Below are positions 1 to 9,434 of a stretch of 64,000 bases of DNA, piece after piece; the first letter of the stretch is position 1; each line of letters starts with the position of its first letter. A program made the position numbers and the translations under genes. Source of the DNA: Pseudomonas indica NBRC 103045 (GTDB taxonomy: Bacteria; Pseudomonadota; Gammaproteobacteria; Pseudomonadales; Pseudomonadaceae); the NCBI RefSeq assembly GCF_002091635.1, contig NZ_BDAC01000016.1, positions 1-64,000 on the forward strand. The letters run 5' to 3'. The notes below the pieces were generated by a model. The model saw nothing but the letters and a program-made list of their open reading frames with translations. It was not told the origin of the DNA and ran no database searches.

Positions 1-2
1 AA

Positions 3-49
3 GCTGCAAGCGTCTTGGGTCACCCCTGCAACGTCAAGCCGCTTGCAGC
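3..49. terminator. inverted repeat downstream of asd, possible terminator
   Basis: GCTGCAAGC at 3-11 and GCTTGCAGC at 41-49 form a perfect 9-base inverted repeat just past the asd stop codon. No clear T-run follows, so it may be a Rho-dependent end, an mRNA-stabilising hairpin or part of a dispersed repeat. Its function is inferred from position only. Confidence 0.35.
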
Positions 50-68
50 CGGCAGCTTCAGCGATCTA

Positions 69-1181
69 TTACCGCTCCAGCAGGATGCGCAGCATGCGGC
101 GCAGCGGTTCCGCCGCACCCCAGAGCAACTGGTCGCCCACCGTGAAGGCGCCCAGATATTGGGAGCCCATGTTCAGTTTGCGCAACCGGCCTACGGGAAC
201 ACTCAGAGTGCCGGTTACAGCAGTCGGGGTCAGTTCGCGCATGCTAATCTCGCGCTGGTTCGGCACCAGTTTCACCCAAGGGTTGTGCTGGCTGATCATG
301 CCTTCGATGTCGGCAATCGGCACATCCTTGTTCAACTTGATGGTCAGCGCCTGGCTGTGGCAACGCATCGCGCCGATACGGACGCAGATACCGTCCACCG
401 GGATCGGGCTCTTGAAGCGGCCGAGAATCTTGTTGGTTTCGGCCTGGCCTTTCCACTCTTCGCGGCTCTGGCCGTTCGGCAGTTCCTTGTCGATCCAGGG
501 AATCAGGCTGCCGGCCAGCGGCACGCCAAAGTGCTCGGCAGGGAACGCTTCGCCGCGCATGGCCTCCGCCACTTTACGATCGATATCCAGGATGGCACTG
601 GCCGGGTTGGCCAGGTCATCGGCCACCGAGCCGTTGATCGCGCCCATCTGCTTGATCAGCTCGCGCATGTTCTGCGCGCCGGCACCGGATGCCGCCTGGT
701 AGGTCATGGCACTCATCCATTCGACCAGCCCGGCCTCGAACAGACCGCCGAGCGCCATCAGCATCAGACTGACGGTGCAGTTGCCCCCGATGTAGTTCTT
801 CACGCCGTCGTTCAGCGACTGGTCGATCACCTTGCGGTTGACCGGATCGAGGACGATCACCGCGTCGTCCTGCATGCGCAGGCTGGACGCCGCATCGATC
901 CAATAGCCCTGCCAGCCGGCCTCGCGCAGCTTGGGGAAAACCTCGTTGGTGTAGTCGCCACCCTGGCAGGTCAGGATCACATCCAGGGTTTTCAGCTCAT
1001 CGATGCTGTAGGCATCCTTCAACGGGGCAATATCCTTGCCCACGGCAGGCCCCTGCCCACCGACGTTGGAGGTGGTAAAGAACACCGGCTCGATCAGGTC
1101 GAAATCCCGCTCTTCCAGCATCCGCTGCATGAGCACGGAACCGACCATGCCGCGCCAACCGATCAGACCTACACGCTTCAT
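69..1181 (-). CDS. asd: aspartate-semialdehyde dehydrogenase
   Basis: Makes L-aspartate-4-semialdehyde from aspartyl phosphate with NADPH, the branch point to lysine/diaminopimelate, threonine and methionine; cytoplasmic. The N-terminus [18 protein letters not shown] is the NADP-binding loop of the gamma-proteobacterial Asd type. The GGNCTVSLM segment carries the catalytic cysteine, and the conserved [12 protein letters not shown] segment is present. The start at 1181 gives 370 residues, the length I recall for Pseudomonas Asd, and has an AAGGTG ribosome site; six in-frame residues upstream are probably untranslated. It follows leuB on the same strand but a strong terminator at 1200-1232 separates them, so it probably has its own promoter as well. 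Confidence 0.96.
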   Translation of the reverse strand: MKRVGLIGWRGMVGSVLMQRMLEERDFDLIEPVFFTTSNVGGQGPAVGKDIAPLKDAYSIDELKTLDVILTCQGGDYTNEVFPKLREAGWQGYWIDAASSLRMQDDAVIVLDPVNRKVIDQSLNDGVKNYIGGNCTVSLMLMALGGLFEAGLVEWMSAMTYQAASGAGAQNMRELIKQMGAINGSVADDLANPASAILDIDRKVAEAMRGEAFPAEHFGVPLAGSLIPWIDKELPNGQSREEWKGQAETNKILGRFKSPIPVDGICVRIGAMRCHSQALTIKLNKDVPIADIEGMISQHNPWVKLVPNQREISMRELTPTAVTGTLSVPVGRLRKLNMGSQYLGAFTVGDQLLWGAAEPLRRMLRILLER

Positions 1182-1199
1182 GACGACTACACCTTTCAA

Positions 1200-1232
1200 G
1201 AAAAAGTGGGCCGCCGGCTTACCGGCGGGCCC
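1200..1232 (-). terminator. Rho-independent terminator after leuB
   Basis: On the minus strand the stem GGGCC(C)GCCGG pairs with CCGGC-GGCCC around a TAAG loop and is followed by ACTTTTTC. This is a GC-rich hairpin with a T-run right after the leuB stop, so it should end the leuC-leuD-leuB transcript before asd. Confidence 0.75.
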
Positions 1233-1238
1233 AAGAGA

Positions 1239-2321
1239 TTACAGATTCCGCAGCGCCGCGACTACCGCATCGCCCATCCCGACGGTACCGACCTTGGTGG
1301 TGCCCTCGGAGTAGATGTCGCCGGTACGCAGCCCTTGATCCAACACCACGCTGACCGCACGTTCAATGGCATCGGCTGCATCGCTCTGGCTGAAGCTGTA
1401 ACGCAGCATCATCGAGACCGACAGAATGGTCGCCAACGGGTTGGCGATACCCTGCCCCGCGATGTCGGGAGCAGAACCGTGGCACGGCTCGTACATGCCC
1501 TTGTTGTTCGCATCCAGCGAAGCCGAAGGCAGCATGCCGATAGAACCGGTGAGCATGGAAGCCTCATCCGACAGAATGTCGCCGAACATGTTGTCGGTGA
1601 CCACCACGTCGAACTGCTTCGGCGCGCGCACCAGTTGCATGGCGGCGTTGTCCACGTACATGTGGCTCAACTCGACGTCCGGATAATCCTTGGCCACTTC
1701 CTCTACGACCTCGCGCCACAACTGGCTGGAAGCCAATACGTTGGCCTTGTCCACCGAGCACAGTTTCTTGCCGCGCACACGCGCCATGTCGAAACCGACC
1801 CGGGCGATGCGGCGAATTTCGCTCTCGCTGTACGGCAAGGTATCGAAAGCCTGACGCTCGCCGTTCTCCAGCACGCGGGTTTCGCGCGGCTGGCCAAAAT
1901 AGATGCCGCCGGTCAGCTCGCGGACGATGAGGATATCCAGGCCCGCAACCACTTCCGGCTTGAGCGTCGAAGCCTCCGCCAGTTGAGGATAGAGAATGGC
2001 CGGCCGCAGGTTGGCGAACAGCCCCAGCGCCGAGCGAATCTTCAGCAGGCCGCGCTCAGGACGGATATCGCGCTCTAGCTTGTCCCATTTGGGCCCGCCG
2101 ACTGCACCGAGCAATACGGCGTCGGCCGCCTTGGCACGGGCCAGCGTCTCGTCAGCCAACGGTACGCCGTGCTTGTCGATAGCGGCGCCGCCAATCACGT
2201 CATGGCTCAGTTCGAAGCCGAGCTGGAACTTGTCGTTGGTCAGCTCCAGTACCTTCACCGCTTCGGCCATGATCTCCGGGCCGATGCCGTCGCCGGGAAG
2301 AATCAGAATCTGCTTGCTCAT
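1239..2321 (-). CDS. leuB: 3-isopropylmalate dehydrogenase
   Basis: Oxidises and decarboxylates (2R,3S)-3-isopropylmalate with NAD to give 2-oxoisocaproate, the third step of leucine synthesis; cytoplasmic homodimer. The protein has 360 residues, the family norm. It shows the start [12 protein letters not shown], the substrate-binding region [19 protein letters not shown] and the metal-binding [17 protein letters not shown]. The C-terminal nucleotide region [18 protein letters not shown] fits NAD use. ATG at 2321 has a GAGAGGATTCA ribosome site. It is the last gene of a leftward leuC-leuD-VOC-leuB operon. Confidence 0.97.
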   Translation of the reverse strand: MSKQILILPGDGIGPEIMAEAVKVLELTNDKFQLGFELSHDVIGGAAIDKHGVPLADETLARAKAADAVLLGAVGGPKWDKLERDIRPERGLLKIRSALGLFANLRPAILYPQLAEASTLKPEVVAGLDILIVRELTGGIYFGQPRETRVLENGERQAFDTLPYSESEIRRIARVGFDMARVRGKKLCSVDKANVLASSQLWREVVEEVAKDYPDVELSHMYVDNAAMQLVRAPKQFDVVVTDNMFGDILSDEASMLTGSIGMLPSASLDANNKGMYEPCHGSAPDIAGQGIANPLATILSVSMMLRYSFSQSDAADAIERAVSVVLDQGLRTGDIYSEGTTKVGTVGMGDAVVAALRNL

Positions 2322-2353
2322 TGAATCCTCTCGATTGATGGTCGGACCGACGC

Positions 2354-2668
2354 TCAGGCGCCGATCCGCTCTCCATAGATTGCCGCGATGCGCTCATCCT
2401 GCTCGCAGGCGGAAAAGTGTTCCCACTCGATGCCATTGACGTCCGGCGTACTGGTAAAGCCTTCCGCGTCGTCGTCCTCGAACCCTACATGGCGCAGCAT
2501 TCCAGCGCGCTCGGGCATCTGGTTGATCGAGAAGTTAAGTATCCCGGTACGCCACATGGCGTATTTACCCGGCACCACCACAGTCGCGGGCTGGCCAAGG
2601 CGACGATCGTAATCGGCGATGGACGCGTCGAGATCGGCCACCGCCAGCGCAATATGGAAGCGCCTCAT
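2354..2668 (-). CDS. small VOC/glyoxalase-fold protein in the leu operon
   Basis: A 104-residue protein starting [14 protein letters not shown], the betaalphabetabetabeta opening of the vicinal-oxygen-chelate fold (glyoxalase, bleomycin resistance, extradiol dioxygenase). It has one fold module, so a dimer would be needed for a complete site. The start at 2668 lies 10 bases after the leuD stop. It is fixed between leuD and leuB, and I recall the same arrangement at PA3119 in P. aeruginosa. No reaction can be assigned; a link to leucine synthesis is only suggested by co-transcription. Confidence 0.85.
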   Translation of the reverse strand: MRRFHIALAVADLDASIADYDRRLGQPATVVVPGKYAMWRTGILNFSINQMPERAGMLRHVGFEDDDAEGFTSTPDVNGIEWEHFSACEQDERIAAIYGERIGA

Positions 2669-2678
2669 GGTGTTCGCC

Positions 2679-3323
2679 TCAGGCTTCGCGAAACAGCCAG
2701 GGGCTGCGTTGCCGGTAACTTTCCTCGAAGCCCTTGATCGCATCGGCATCCTGCAAGGTAAGGCCGATATCGTCCAGACCATTGAGCAGGCAGTGTTTGC
2801 GGAAAGCGTCGACCTCGAAGGCGTACTGCTTGCCGTCCGGGCGCGTCACGGTCTGCGCCGCGAGGTCCACGGTCAACCGATAGCCCTCTGTGGCCTCGCA
2901 TTGCTGGAACAGCTCGTCCACGTCGCTCTCGGCGAGGATGATCGGCAGCAGGCCGTTCTTGAAGCTGTTGTTATAGAAGATGTCGGCGAAGCTCGGCGCG
3001 ATGATCGCGCGGAAGCCGTACTCGTCCAGGGCCCAAGGCGCATGCTCACGGGACGAACCACAGCCGAAGTTCTCGCGGGCGAGCAACACGCTGGCACCCT
3101 GGTAGCGCGGAAAATTCAGCACGAAGTCCGGGTTGATCGGACGCTTGGAGTTGTCCTGGTTGGGCTGGCCGACATCCAGGTAACGCCATTCGTCGAACAG
3201 GTTCGGACCGAACCCGGTGCGCTTGATCGACTTCAGGAACTGCTTGGGAATGATCTGATCGGTATCGACGTTGGCGCGATCGAGCGGTGCGACGAGACCA
3301 GTGTGTTGGGTAAAGGCTTTCAT
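2679..3323 (-). CDS. leuD: 3-isopropylmalate dehydratase small subunit
   Basis: Swivel-domain subunit that with LeuC isomerises 2-isopropylmalate to 3-isopropylmalate through isopropylmaleate. It has 214 residues, normal for proteobacterial LeuD. Diagnostic segments are [14 protein letters not shown] near residue 22, [14 protein letters not shown] near 75 and [20 protein letters not shown] after it. The AGGAG ribosome site precedes ATG at 3323, only 10 bases after the leuC stop, so LeuC and LeuD are made together in stoichiometric amounts. Confidence 0.97.
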   Translation of the reverse strand: MKAFTQHTGLVAPLDRANVDTDQIIPKQFLKSIKRTGFGPNLFDEWRYLDVGQPNQDNSKRPINPDFVLNFPRYQGASVLLARENFGCGSSREHAPWALDEYGFRAIIAPSFADIFYNNSFKNGLLPIILAESDVDELFQQCEATEGYRLTVDLAAQTVTRPDGKQYAFEVDAFRKHCLLNGLDDIGLTLQDADAIKGFEESYRQRSPWLFREA

Positions 3324-3333
3324 GTCGGTCTCC

Positions 3334-4761
3334 TCAGGCCTGCATCAATTCACGCACATCGACGAAATGCCCAGCCACCGCGGCAGCGGCGGCCATCGCC
3401 GGGCTCACCAGGTGGGTCCGGCCACCGGCGCCCTGGCGGCCTTCGAAGTTGCGGTTGGAGGTGGAGGCGCAATGCTCGCCGCTCTCCAGGCGATCCGGGT
3501 TCATCGCCAGGCACATCGAGCAGCCCGGCTCACGCCATTCGAAACCGGCCTCGATGAAGATCTTGTCCAGCCCTTCCTGTTCGGCCTGCGCCTTGACCAG
3601 ACCGGAGCCCGGCACCACCAGCGCCTGCTTGACAGTCGGAGCGACCTTGCGGCCCTTGGCGACTTCCGCCGCGGCACGCAGGTCTTCGATACGCGAGTTG
3701 GTGCAGGAGCCGATGAAAACGCGATCCAGCGTGATGTCGGTGATCGGCTGATTGGCCGCCAGGCCCATGTATTTCAGGGCACGGACAATCGAATCGCGCT
3801 TGACCGGATCGGCCTCGGCAGCGGGGTCGGGCACGCGCTGATCGACCGCGACCACCATTTCCGGCGACGTCCCCCAGCTGACCTGCGGTTTGATGTCTTC
3901 CGCACGCAACTCGACCACGGTATCGAAATGCGCGTCCGGATCGGATACCAGTCCGCGCCACTGCGCCACGGCCTGTTCCCAGAGCGCCCCCTTGGGCGCG
4001 AAGGGACGACCTTCGACGTAGGCGATGGTCTTCTCGTCCACCGCCACCAGCCCCACACGAGCACCGGCTTCGATGGCCATGTTGCAGATGGTCATGCGGC
4101 CTTCCATGGACAGGTCACGGATGGCACTGCCGGCAAACTCCAGGGCATGACCGTTGCCACCGGCGGTACCGATCCGACCGATAACGGCCAGGACGATATC
4201 CTTGGCGGTGACGCCGAGCGGCAGCTTGCCCTCGACGCGCACCTGCATGTTCTTCATCTTCTTCGCCACCAGGCACTGGGTAGCCAGCACATGCTCGACC
4301 TCGGAAGTGCCGATGCCATGGGCCAGGGCACCGAAGGCGCCATGCGTGGAGGTATGCGAGTCGCCGCATACCACGGTCATGCCCGGCAGCGTGGCGCCCT
4401 GCTCCGGCCCGACCACATGGACGATGCCCTGGCGCACGTCGTTCATCTTGAATTCGAGGATGCCGAAATCGTCGCAATTCTCGTCCAGGGTCTGGACCTG
4501 GATGCGCGAGACTTCGTCAGCGATGGCGTCGAGGCCACCCTTGCGCTCCGCCTGGGTGGTCGGCACGTTGTGATCCGGCGTGGCGATGTTGGCGTCGATC
4601 CGCCACGGCTTGCGCCCGGCCAGTCGCAGCCCTTCGAACGCCTGCGGAGAAGTCACCTCATGGAGAATGTGGCGATCGATGTAGATCAGCGATGAGCCAT
4701 CGTCGCGCCGCTTCACCTCATGCATGTCCCAGAGCTTGTCGTAGAGCGTTTTGCCAGCCAT
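3334..4761 (-). CDS. leuC: 3-isopropylmalate dehydratase large subunit
   Basis: Aconitase-family subunit that binds the [4Fe-4S] cluster of isopropylmalate isomerase. The cluster cysteines are visible in [14 protein letters not shown] and in [11 protein letters not shown], and [26 protein letters not shown] is the conserved substrate region. ATG at 4761 ([11 protein letters not shown]) gives 475 residues, matching the family, and has a GAGGGATAGG ribosome site; five in-frame residues upstream are unlikely to be translated. It is first in the leu operon and divergent from a LysR-type regulator 156 bases away. Confidence 0.97.
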   Translation of the reverse strand: MAGKTLYDKLWDMHEVKRRDDGSSLIYIDRHILHEVTSPQAFEGLRLAGRKPWRIDANIATPDHNVPTTQAERKGGLDAIADEVSRIQVQTLDENCDDFGILEFKMNDVRQGIVHVVGPEQGATLPGMTVVCGDSHTSTHGAFGALAHGIGTSEVEHVLATQCLVAKKMKNMQVRVEGKLPLGVTAKDIVLAVIGRIGTAGGNGHALEFAGSAIRDLSMEGRMTICNMAIEAGARVGLVAVDEKTIAYVEGRPFAPKGALWEQAVAQWRGLVSDPDAHFDTVVELRAEDIKPQVSWGTSPEMVVAVDQRVPDPAAEADPVKRDSIVRALKYMGLAANQPITDITLDRVFIGSCTNSRIEDLRAAAEVAKGRKVAPTVKQALVVPGSGLVKAQAEQEGLDKIFIEAGFEWREPGCSMCLAMNPDRLESGEHCASTSNRNFEGRQGAGGRTHLVSPAMAAAAAVAGHFVDVRELMQA

Positions 4762-4828
4762 CAGCCTATCCCTCATCAGCGTGTTTCTATGCCCTCAGGG
4801 CTTGTGGGGATGATCCTAAGGACTTGCA

Positions 4829-4878
4829 TTGAATAACTCAAATTCATATTTTTCATTCAAAGCATTCCCATGCGGAAT
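4829..4878. promoter_or_regulatory. two LysR-type dyads between leuC and the LysR gene
   Basis: TTGA-N5-TCAA at 4829-4841 and ATTCC-N5-GGAAT at 4864-4878 are perfect inverted repeats inside the 156-base divergent intergenic region. Sites of this T-N11-A kind are typical for LysR proteins that repress themselves and control the divergent gene. Binding is inferred. Confidence 0.45.
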
Positions 4879-4917
4879 ACACCACATACCCTTCAACCTG
4901 TGTCTCCCGGAGCATCC

Positions 4918-5805
4918 ATGGATCTCGCCAGCCTCAACGCCTTTATCGCCATTGCCGAGACGGGCAGCTTCTCGGAGGCGGGCGAACGGCTGCACCTGAC
5001 CCAGCCGGCCGTCAGCAAACGCATCGCGGCGTTGGAACAGCAACTCGGCGTCCGCCTGTTCGACCGCCTCGGCCGCCAGGTAAGCCTCACCGAGGCCGGA
5101 CGCGCACTCCAACCACGCGCCTACCAGATTCTCGGCGTACTGGACGACACCCGCCGGGCGCTTTCCAACCTGAACGGCGAGATCGGCGGCCGTCTGACGC
5201 TGGCTACCAGTCACCACATCGGCCTTCACCGCCTGCCGCCCCTGCTCCGTGCCTTTACCCGGGCACACCCTCAGGTGGCCCTGGATATCCAGTTCCTCGA
5301 TTCCGAAGTGGCTTATGAAGAAGTCCTGCATGGCCGCGCCGAGCTGGCGGTGATCACCCTGGCGCCGGAAACCCACGCCACGGTCAAGGCGGTGCCGGTC
5401 TGGGACGATCCTCTCGACTTCGTCGCGGCGCCGGAACATCCCCTGGCCCGGAACTCGGCCATTGGACTACCGGATATCGCCCGGCATCCGGCAGTCTTTC
5501 CCGGCGGCAACACCTTCACCCATCACATCGTACGGCGGCTGTTCGAGGCCGAAGGCCTGACGCCGAACATCGCCATGAGCACCAACTACCTGGAGACCAT
5601 CAAGATGATGGTGTCCATCGGACTGGCCTGGAGTGTGCTGCCGCGCACCATGCTGGACGATCAGGTGGCACGCCTGCCGTTGCCGGGCATCCAGCTCAGC
5701 CGGCGGCTCGGCTATATCCTGCACACGGAACGGACCCTGTCGAACGCTGCCAAAGCCTTCATGGCCCTGCTCGATGAGCAGCGCAGCGGCCTTGCATGGG
5801 AATAG
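4918..5805 (+). CDS. LysR-family transcriptional regulator divergent from leuC
   Basis: A 295-residue regulator. The N-terminal winged helix is clear (MDLASLNAFIAIAETGSFSE, then TQPAVSKRIAALEQQLG). The periplasmic-binding-like effector domain runs from about residue 90 to the end. ATG at 4918 has a CGGAGCATCC ribosome site; a further 16 in-frame residues upstream do not belong to the fold. Its position divergent from leuCDB is conserved in P. aeruginosa (PA3122, from memory). It may control the leu operon in response to a pathway intermediate, but that is inference. Confidence 0.93.
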   Translation: MDLASLNAFIAIAETGSFSEAGERLHLTQPAVSKRIAALEQQLGVRLFDRLGRQVSLTEAGRALQPRAYQILGVLDDTRRALSNLNGEIGGRLTLATSHHIGLHRLPPLLRAFTRAHPQVALDIQFLDSEVAYEEVLHGRAELAVITLAPETHATVKAVPVWDDPLDFVAAPEHPLARNSAIGLPDIARHPAVFPGGNTFTHHIVRRLFEAEGLTPNIAMSTNYLETIKMMVSIGLAWSVLPRTMLDDQVARLPLPGIQLSRRLGYILHTERTLSNAAKAFMALLDEQRSGLAWE

Positions 5806-5898
5806 TGGCAACGGCTAACGTGAAGCCAGGACGAACGAGCTGGCGACCGGAGCGTTTCAGATCGGCCGCCATACCTATGAACAGCAGATGGGCCACCG

Positions 5899-8826
5899 AT
5901 GGCCAAACCCACTGACCGCACGCCTCCACTCCCCTACATTCCGGCACTCGACCCTGCGGAGTTCGAACAGACCTGGCAAGACGCGCCACGCCTGCTCGCC
6001 GCACTGAACGGTGCCCGGTTGGGGGCCTGGTCGTGGGACATCGAAAACGGGCAGGTCAGTTGGTCGCGCGGCGCCCAGGCGCTGTTCGGGCTGGACCCGC
6101 GGCGCCCATTGAGCCAGCGGGTCGACTACATCGACCTGATCCCCGAAGAAGACCGCGCCGCGGTGATGCGCTCCTTCCAGGCGGTGCTGACCGGTGCCCC
6201 GGAAACCCACTCGCTACGCCACCGTATTCGCTGGCCGGACGGCAGCCTGCACTGGCTGGAAATCAGCGGCCGCCTGCAGCCGGAAAGTGATCGCCCGATG
6301 ATGATCGGCGTGATCCGCGACATTACCCTGCAGCGGGCCCAGGAGAGTGCGCTGGAAGAAAGCCAGGAGCGCCTGACCCTGGCGCTGGAGTCCGCCGACC
6401 TGGGCACCTGGGACTGGCACATTCCCAGCGGCATGCTCTACGGCTCCGCTCGCGCGGCGAACCTGCACGGATTACCGGCGGAGCCCTACCACGGCGACTT
6501 CAACCAGTTCTTCCGGCATGTTCCGGAGGAAGACCGTGAGTTCATGCGCCAGGTCTACAAGGAACTCCTGGCGGGCAAGCGCCAGGAATACCAGATCACC
6601 TACCGGATGAACCTGAGCGCCGGCGATGTGCATCACCTGGAGAGCACCGCCCGCCTCTACCGCGACGAGGCCGGGCAGCCGCTGCGCATGGCCGGCATCA
6701 TCATCGACATCACCGAACGGGTGCTGCGCGAACAGCGCCTGGCAGCCTCGGAGGAGAAATTCGTCACCCTCTTCCAGGCCAGCCCGGAACCCATTTGCGT
6801 CACCCGCCTCAGCAACGGCGAATTCATCGAGATCAACCCCAGCTTCAGCGAAACCTTCGGCTGGCAGCCGGAGGACATCGTCGGCCGCAACGCGCCCGAG
6901 ATCGGCTTCTGGGTCGACCTGGAGCAGCGCCGCGCGCTCTACGAACGACTGCACCGGCAGCAGGGCCTGGATAACGTCGAGGCGCGCTTTCGCACCAAGG
7001 ATGGCCGCGAGCTGACCTGCATGGTCTCCACCCGCTTCATCCACGTGGAGCGTCAGCCCTGCATCACCACCACCTTTCGCGATATCACCGAGCATCAGCG
7101 CGCCGAAGCCGCGCTCAAGGCCAGCGAAGAGAAATTCGCCAAGGCGTTCCACTCCAGCCCGGACGCGATCACCATCACCGAGCGGGACACGGCCCGCTAT
7201 ATCGAGGTCAACGAGGGTTTTTCCCGCCTGACCGGCTACCGGCCGGAAGAAGTGATCGGCCGCACCGCCTACGAGATGAATGTCTGGGCCGACCCGACTG
7301 AACGCGCCTTGCTGCTGGAAAAACTGCAGCGCGACGGCCGCGTGCACCACTTGGAGATGCACGGCCAGCACCGTGACGGCAGCGTCCGGGTCGTGGAGGT
7401 ATCGGTCGAACCGATCAACCTGGAAGGCACCGACTGCCTGCTTCTCACCGCCCGCGACATCAGCGAACTGAAAAACGCGCAGGCGCAGATCCATCACCTG
7501 GCCTATCACGACTCGCTGACCAACCTGCCCAACCGAGCCCTGCTGATCGACCGCCTGACCCAGCAGATCTCGCTGCTGAAGCGCCACGACCTGCGGGGTG
7601 CCCTGCTGTTCCTCGATCTGGATCACTTCAAGCACATCAACGACTCGCTGGGCCACCCGGTCGGCGATGCCGTGCTGAAGATGGTCACGGCGCGACTGGA
7701 AGCCAGCGTACGCCTGGAAGATACGGTGGCCCGGCTGGGAGGCGATGAGTTCGTCGTACTGCTTTCCGGCCTCGAAGGCAAACGCTCCGAAGTGACGCGG
7801 CACGTGCGCCAGATCGCCGACAAGCTGCGCAAGCTGCTGGCCGAACCCATGCTGCTCGACGGCCAGCGCCTGCAGGTCACGCCAAGCATCGGCATCGCTC
7901 TCATTCCCGACCACGGCAAGACGCCCGCAGACCTGCTCAAGCGCGCCGACATCGCCCTCTACCGCGCCAAGGATTCCGGCAGGAACGCCATTCAGCTGTT
8001 CCGCACCACCATGCAGGAAGCCGTCAGCGAGCGGCTGCGCCTGGAGAACGATCTGCGCCTGGCGGTCACCCGTGGCGAATTCGAGCTGTATTTCCAACCG
8101 CAGGTGGACGCCCGCAGCAACGCCATCGTCGGCGCCGAAGCCCTGATTCGCTGGCAGCACCCGAGCCTTGGCCAGCAGTCGCCGGCCCTGTTCATCCAGC
8201 TACTGGAGGAAAGCGGACTCATCCTGGAGGTCGGCGCCTGGATCCTCAGCGAAGCCAGCCAGATCTGCGCCCAACTGCTCCAGGATGGCTTGGTGGACGA
8301 GGACGACTTCAGCCTCTGCATCAACATCAGTCCGCGCCAGTTCCGCCACAACGACTTCGTCGAGCGGGTGGAAACCTGTCTGACCCGCAGTGGCGTGCCC
8401 AAGCAGATGGTGACCCTGGAAATCACCGAAGGCATCGTGATTCAGAACCTCGAGGACACCATCGCCAAGATGCATCGCCTCAAGCGCCAGGGTGTCAGCT
8501 TCGCGATGGACGACTTCGGCACCGGTTATTCCTCGCTGACCTACCTCAAACGGCTGCCGGTGGACGTGCTGAAGATCGACCAGTCATTCGTCCGCGATGC
8601 CACCACGGACCCCAACGATGCCGAGATCATCCGCGCCATCGTGGCCATGGCGCGCAGCCTGGGGCTGGAAATGATCGCCGAAGGCGTCGAGCAAGCCGAC
8701 CAGTTGGACTTTCTCCAGCAGCAGGGCTGCCATCTCTACCAGGGCTACCTGTTCAGCAAGCCCTTGCCCCTCAATGAATTCCGCGCCCTGCTGGTTCGCA
8801 AACCGGAACAATCGGTGCAAGCCTGA
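5899..8826 (+). CDS. four-PAS diguanylate cyclase/phosphodiesterase
   Basis: A 975-residue cytoplasmic sensor with no membrane segment. Four PAS/PAC modules occupy roughly residues 40-145, 150-275, 285-400 and 405-520. They are followed by a GGDEF domain (RLGGDEFVVLL near 612) and an EAL domain (GAEALIRWQHP near 745; DDFGTGYSSLTYLKRLPVD and KIDQSFV near 890). Both catalytic signatures are intact, so it could make or break down cyclic di-GMP; in such tandems the GGDEF half often acts as a GTP sensor. I see no RxxD inhibitory site in the usual position. The ribosome site before ATG 5899 is weak, so a slightly later start is possible. Confidence 0.93.
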   Translation: MAKPTDRTPPLPYIPALDPAEFEQTWQDAPRLLAALNGARLGAWSWDIENGQVSWSRGAQALFGLDPRRPLSQRVDYIDLIPEEDRAAVMRSFQAVLTGAPETHSLRHRIRWPDGSLHWLEISGRLQPESDRPMMIGVIRDITLQRAQESALEESQERLTLALESADLGTWDWHIPSGMLYGSARAANLHGLPAEPYHGDFNQFFRHVPEEDREFMRQVYKELLAGKRQEYQITYRMNLSAGDVHHLESTARLYRDEAGQPLRMAGIIIDITERVLREQRLAASEEKFVTLFQASPEPICVTRLSNGEFIEINPSFSETFGWQPEDIVGRNAPEIGFWVDLEQRRALYERLHRQQGLDNVEARFRTKDGRELTCMVSTRFIHVERQPCITTTFRDITEHQRAEAALKASEEKFAKAFHSSPDAITITERDTARYIEVNEGFSRLTGYRPEEVIGRTAYEMNVWADPTERALLLEKLQRDGRVHHLEMHGQHRDGSVRVVEVSVEPINLEGTDCLLLTARDISELKNAQAQIHHLAYHDSLTNLPNRALLIDRLTQQISLLKRHDLRGALLFLDLDHFKHINDSLGHPVGDAVLKMVTARLEASVRLEDTVARLGGDEFVVLLSGLEGKRSEVTRHVRQIADKLRKLLAEPMLLDGQRLQVTPSIGIALIPDHGKTPADLLKRADIALYRAKDSGRNAIQLFRTTMQEAVSERLRLENDLRLAVTRGEFELYFQPQVDARSNAIVGAEALIRWQHPSLGQQSPALFIQLLEESGLILEVGAWILSEASQICAQLLQDGLVDEDDFSLCINISPRQFRHNDFVERVETCLTRSGVPKQMVTLEITEGIVIQNLEDTIAKMHRLKRQGVSFAMDDFGTGYSSLTYLKRLPVDVLKIDQSFVRDATTDPNDAEIIRAIVAMARSLGLEMIAEGVEQADQLDFLQQQGCHLYQGYLFSKPLPLNEFRALLVRKPEQSVQA

Positions 8827-8828
8827 AC

Positions 8829-8858
8829 GAAAAAGGGCGCCATCGCTGGCGCCCCTTT
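8829..8858. terminator. bidirectional terminator
   Basis: GGGCGCC (8835-8841) and GGCGCCC (8848-8854) form a perfect 7-base stem. An A-run precedes it and CTTT follows, so it can end both the rightward GGDEF-EAL gene and the leftward ibpA transcript. Confidence 0.8.
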
Positions 8859-8870
8859 GACAGGTGAATA

Positions 8871-9317
8871 TCAGTGTTCCAGAGCCGGCAATTCGCCGCC
8901 GATCGGGATGCGCTTCGGCTTGGCTTCTTCGGGCACATTGCGCACCAGATCGATGTTCAGCAGGCCGTTGACCAGCGCTGCCCTCTTGACTTCGATGTGG
9001 TCGGCCAGACGGAACGACAGCTTGAACGCGCGCTGGGCGATGCCCTGGTGCAGATAGGTGACGTTCTCGTCGCTGCGATCGCGCTTGCCGCCACTGACCG
9101 TCAGCACGCCGCGCTCGACCTGCAACTCCAGATCGGCTTCCTGGAAGCCGGCAGCCGCGACGACGATGCGGTACTCGTCATTACCGTGCTTTTCGATGTT
9201 GTAGGGCGGGTACGAACTGCCCGCGTCATTGCGCAGGGCCGCTTCGAACAGATCGTTGAACCGGTCGAAACCGATGGACTGACGGAACAACGGAGCCATG
9301 GAAAATGCAGTGCTCAT
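8871..9317 (-). CDS. ibpA: small heat-shock protein IbpA
   Basis: A 148-residue holdase of the alpha-crystallin (Hsp20) family that binds unfolding proteins and hands them to DnaK/ClpB. The N-terminal arm MAPLFRQSIGFDRFNDLF and the start of the crystallin domain YPPYNIEKHGNDEYRIVVAAAG are typical of class A bacterial IbpA. A C-terminal IPI anchor occurs in KRIPIGGEL. It stands alone, with its own sigma-32 promoter and a leader that looks like a ROSE thermometer. Confidence 0.96.
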   Translation of the reverse strand: MSTAFSMAPLFRQSIGFDRFNDLFEAALRNDAGSSYPPYNIEKHGNDEYRIVVAAAGFQEADLELQVERGVLTVSGGKRDRSDENVTYLHQGIAQRAFKLSFRLADHIEVKRAALVNGLLNIDLVRNVPEEAKPKRIPIGGELPALEH

Positions 9318-9378
9318 AACTAATCTCCTGATTTCAGCGAGTGGTTACTTGCGGGACCCGCTAGCGGCATCCCGCATG
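9318..9378 (-). promoter_or_regulatory. ROSE-like RNA thermometer in the ibpA leader
   Basis: The roughly 60-base leader can fold into two hairpins. The upstream one pairs GCGGG with CCCGC (9351-9375) around the palindrome CCGCTAGCGG. The second, CTCGCTGAAATCAGGAG on the minus strand (9325-9341), pairs CUC(G)CUG with CAG-GAG and hides the Shine-Dalgarno AGGAG. The TCGCT opposite AGGA with an unpaired G is the hallmark U-Y-G-C-U motif of ROSE elements, and I recall a similar leader on P. aeruginosa ibpA. Melting on warming would free the ribosome site. Confidence 0.75.
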
Positions 9379-9383
9379 GTCCT

Positions 9384-9411
9384 AGATAGGGACAGCCGAA
9401 TGGATTTCAAG
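9384..9411 (-). promoter_or_regulatory. sigma-32 heat-shock promoter of ibpA
   Basis: On the minus strand CTTGAA (9411-9406), a 14-base spacer and CCCTATCT (9391-9384) match the sigma-32 consensus CTTGAA / CCCCATnT closely. Transcription should start near 9378, about 60 bases before the ibpA start codon. Confidence 0.8.
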
Positions 9412-9434
9412 GGCATCCGCACAACGAGGGGTTT

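Noticed and set aside
15-2078. 687-codon open frame on the plus strand
   Set aside because: Antisense to asd and leuB, whose products are unmistakable; open only because of GC-rich codon use. No domain recognised.
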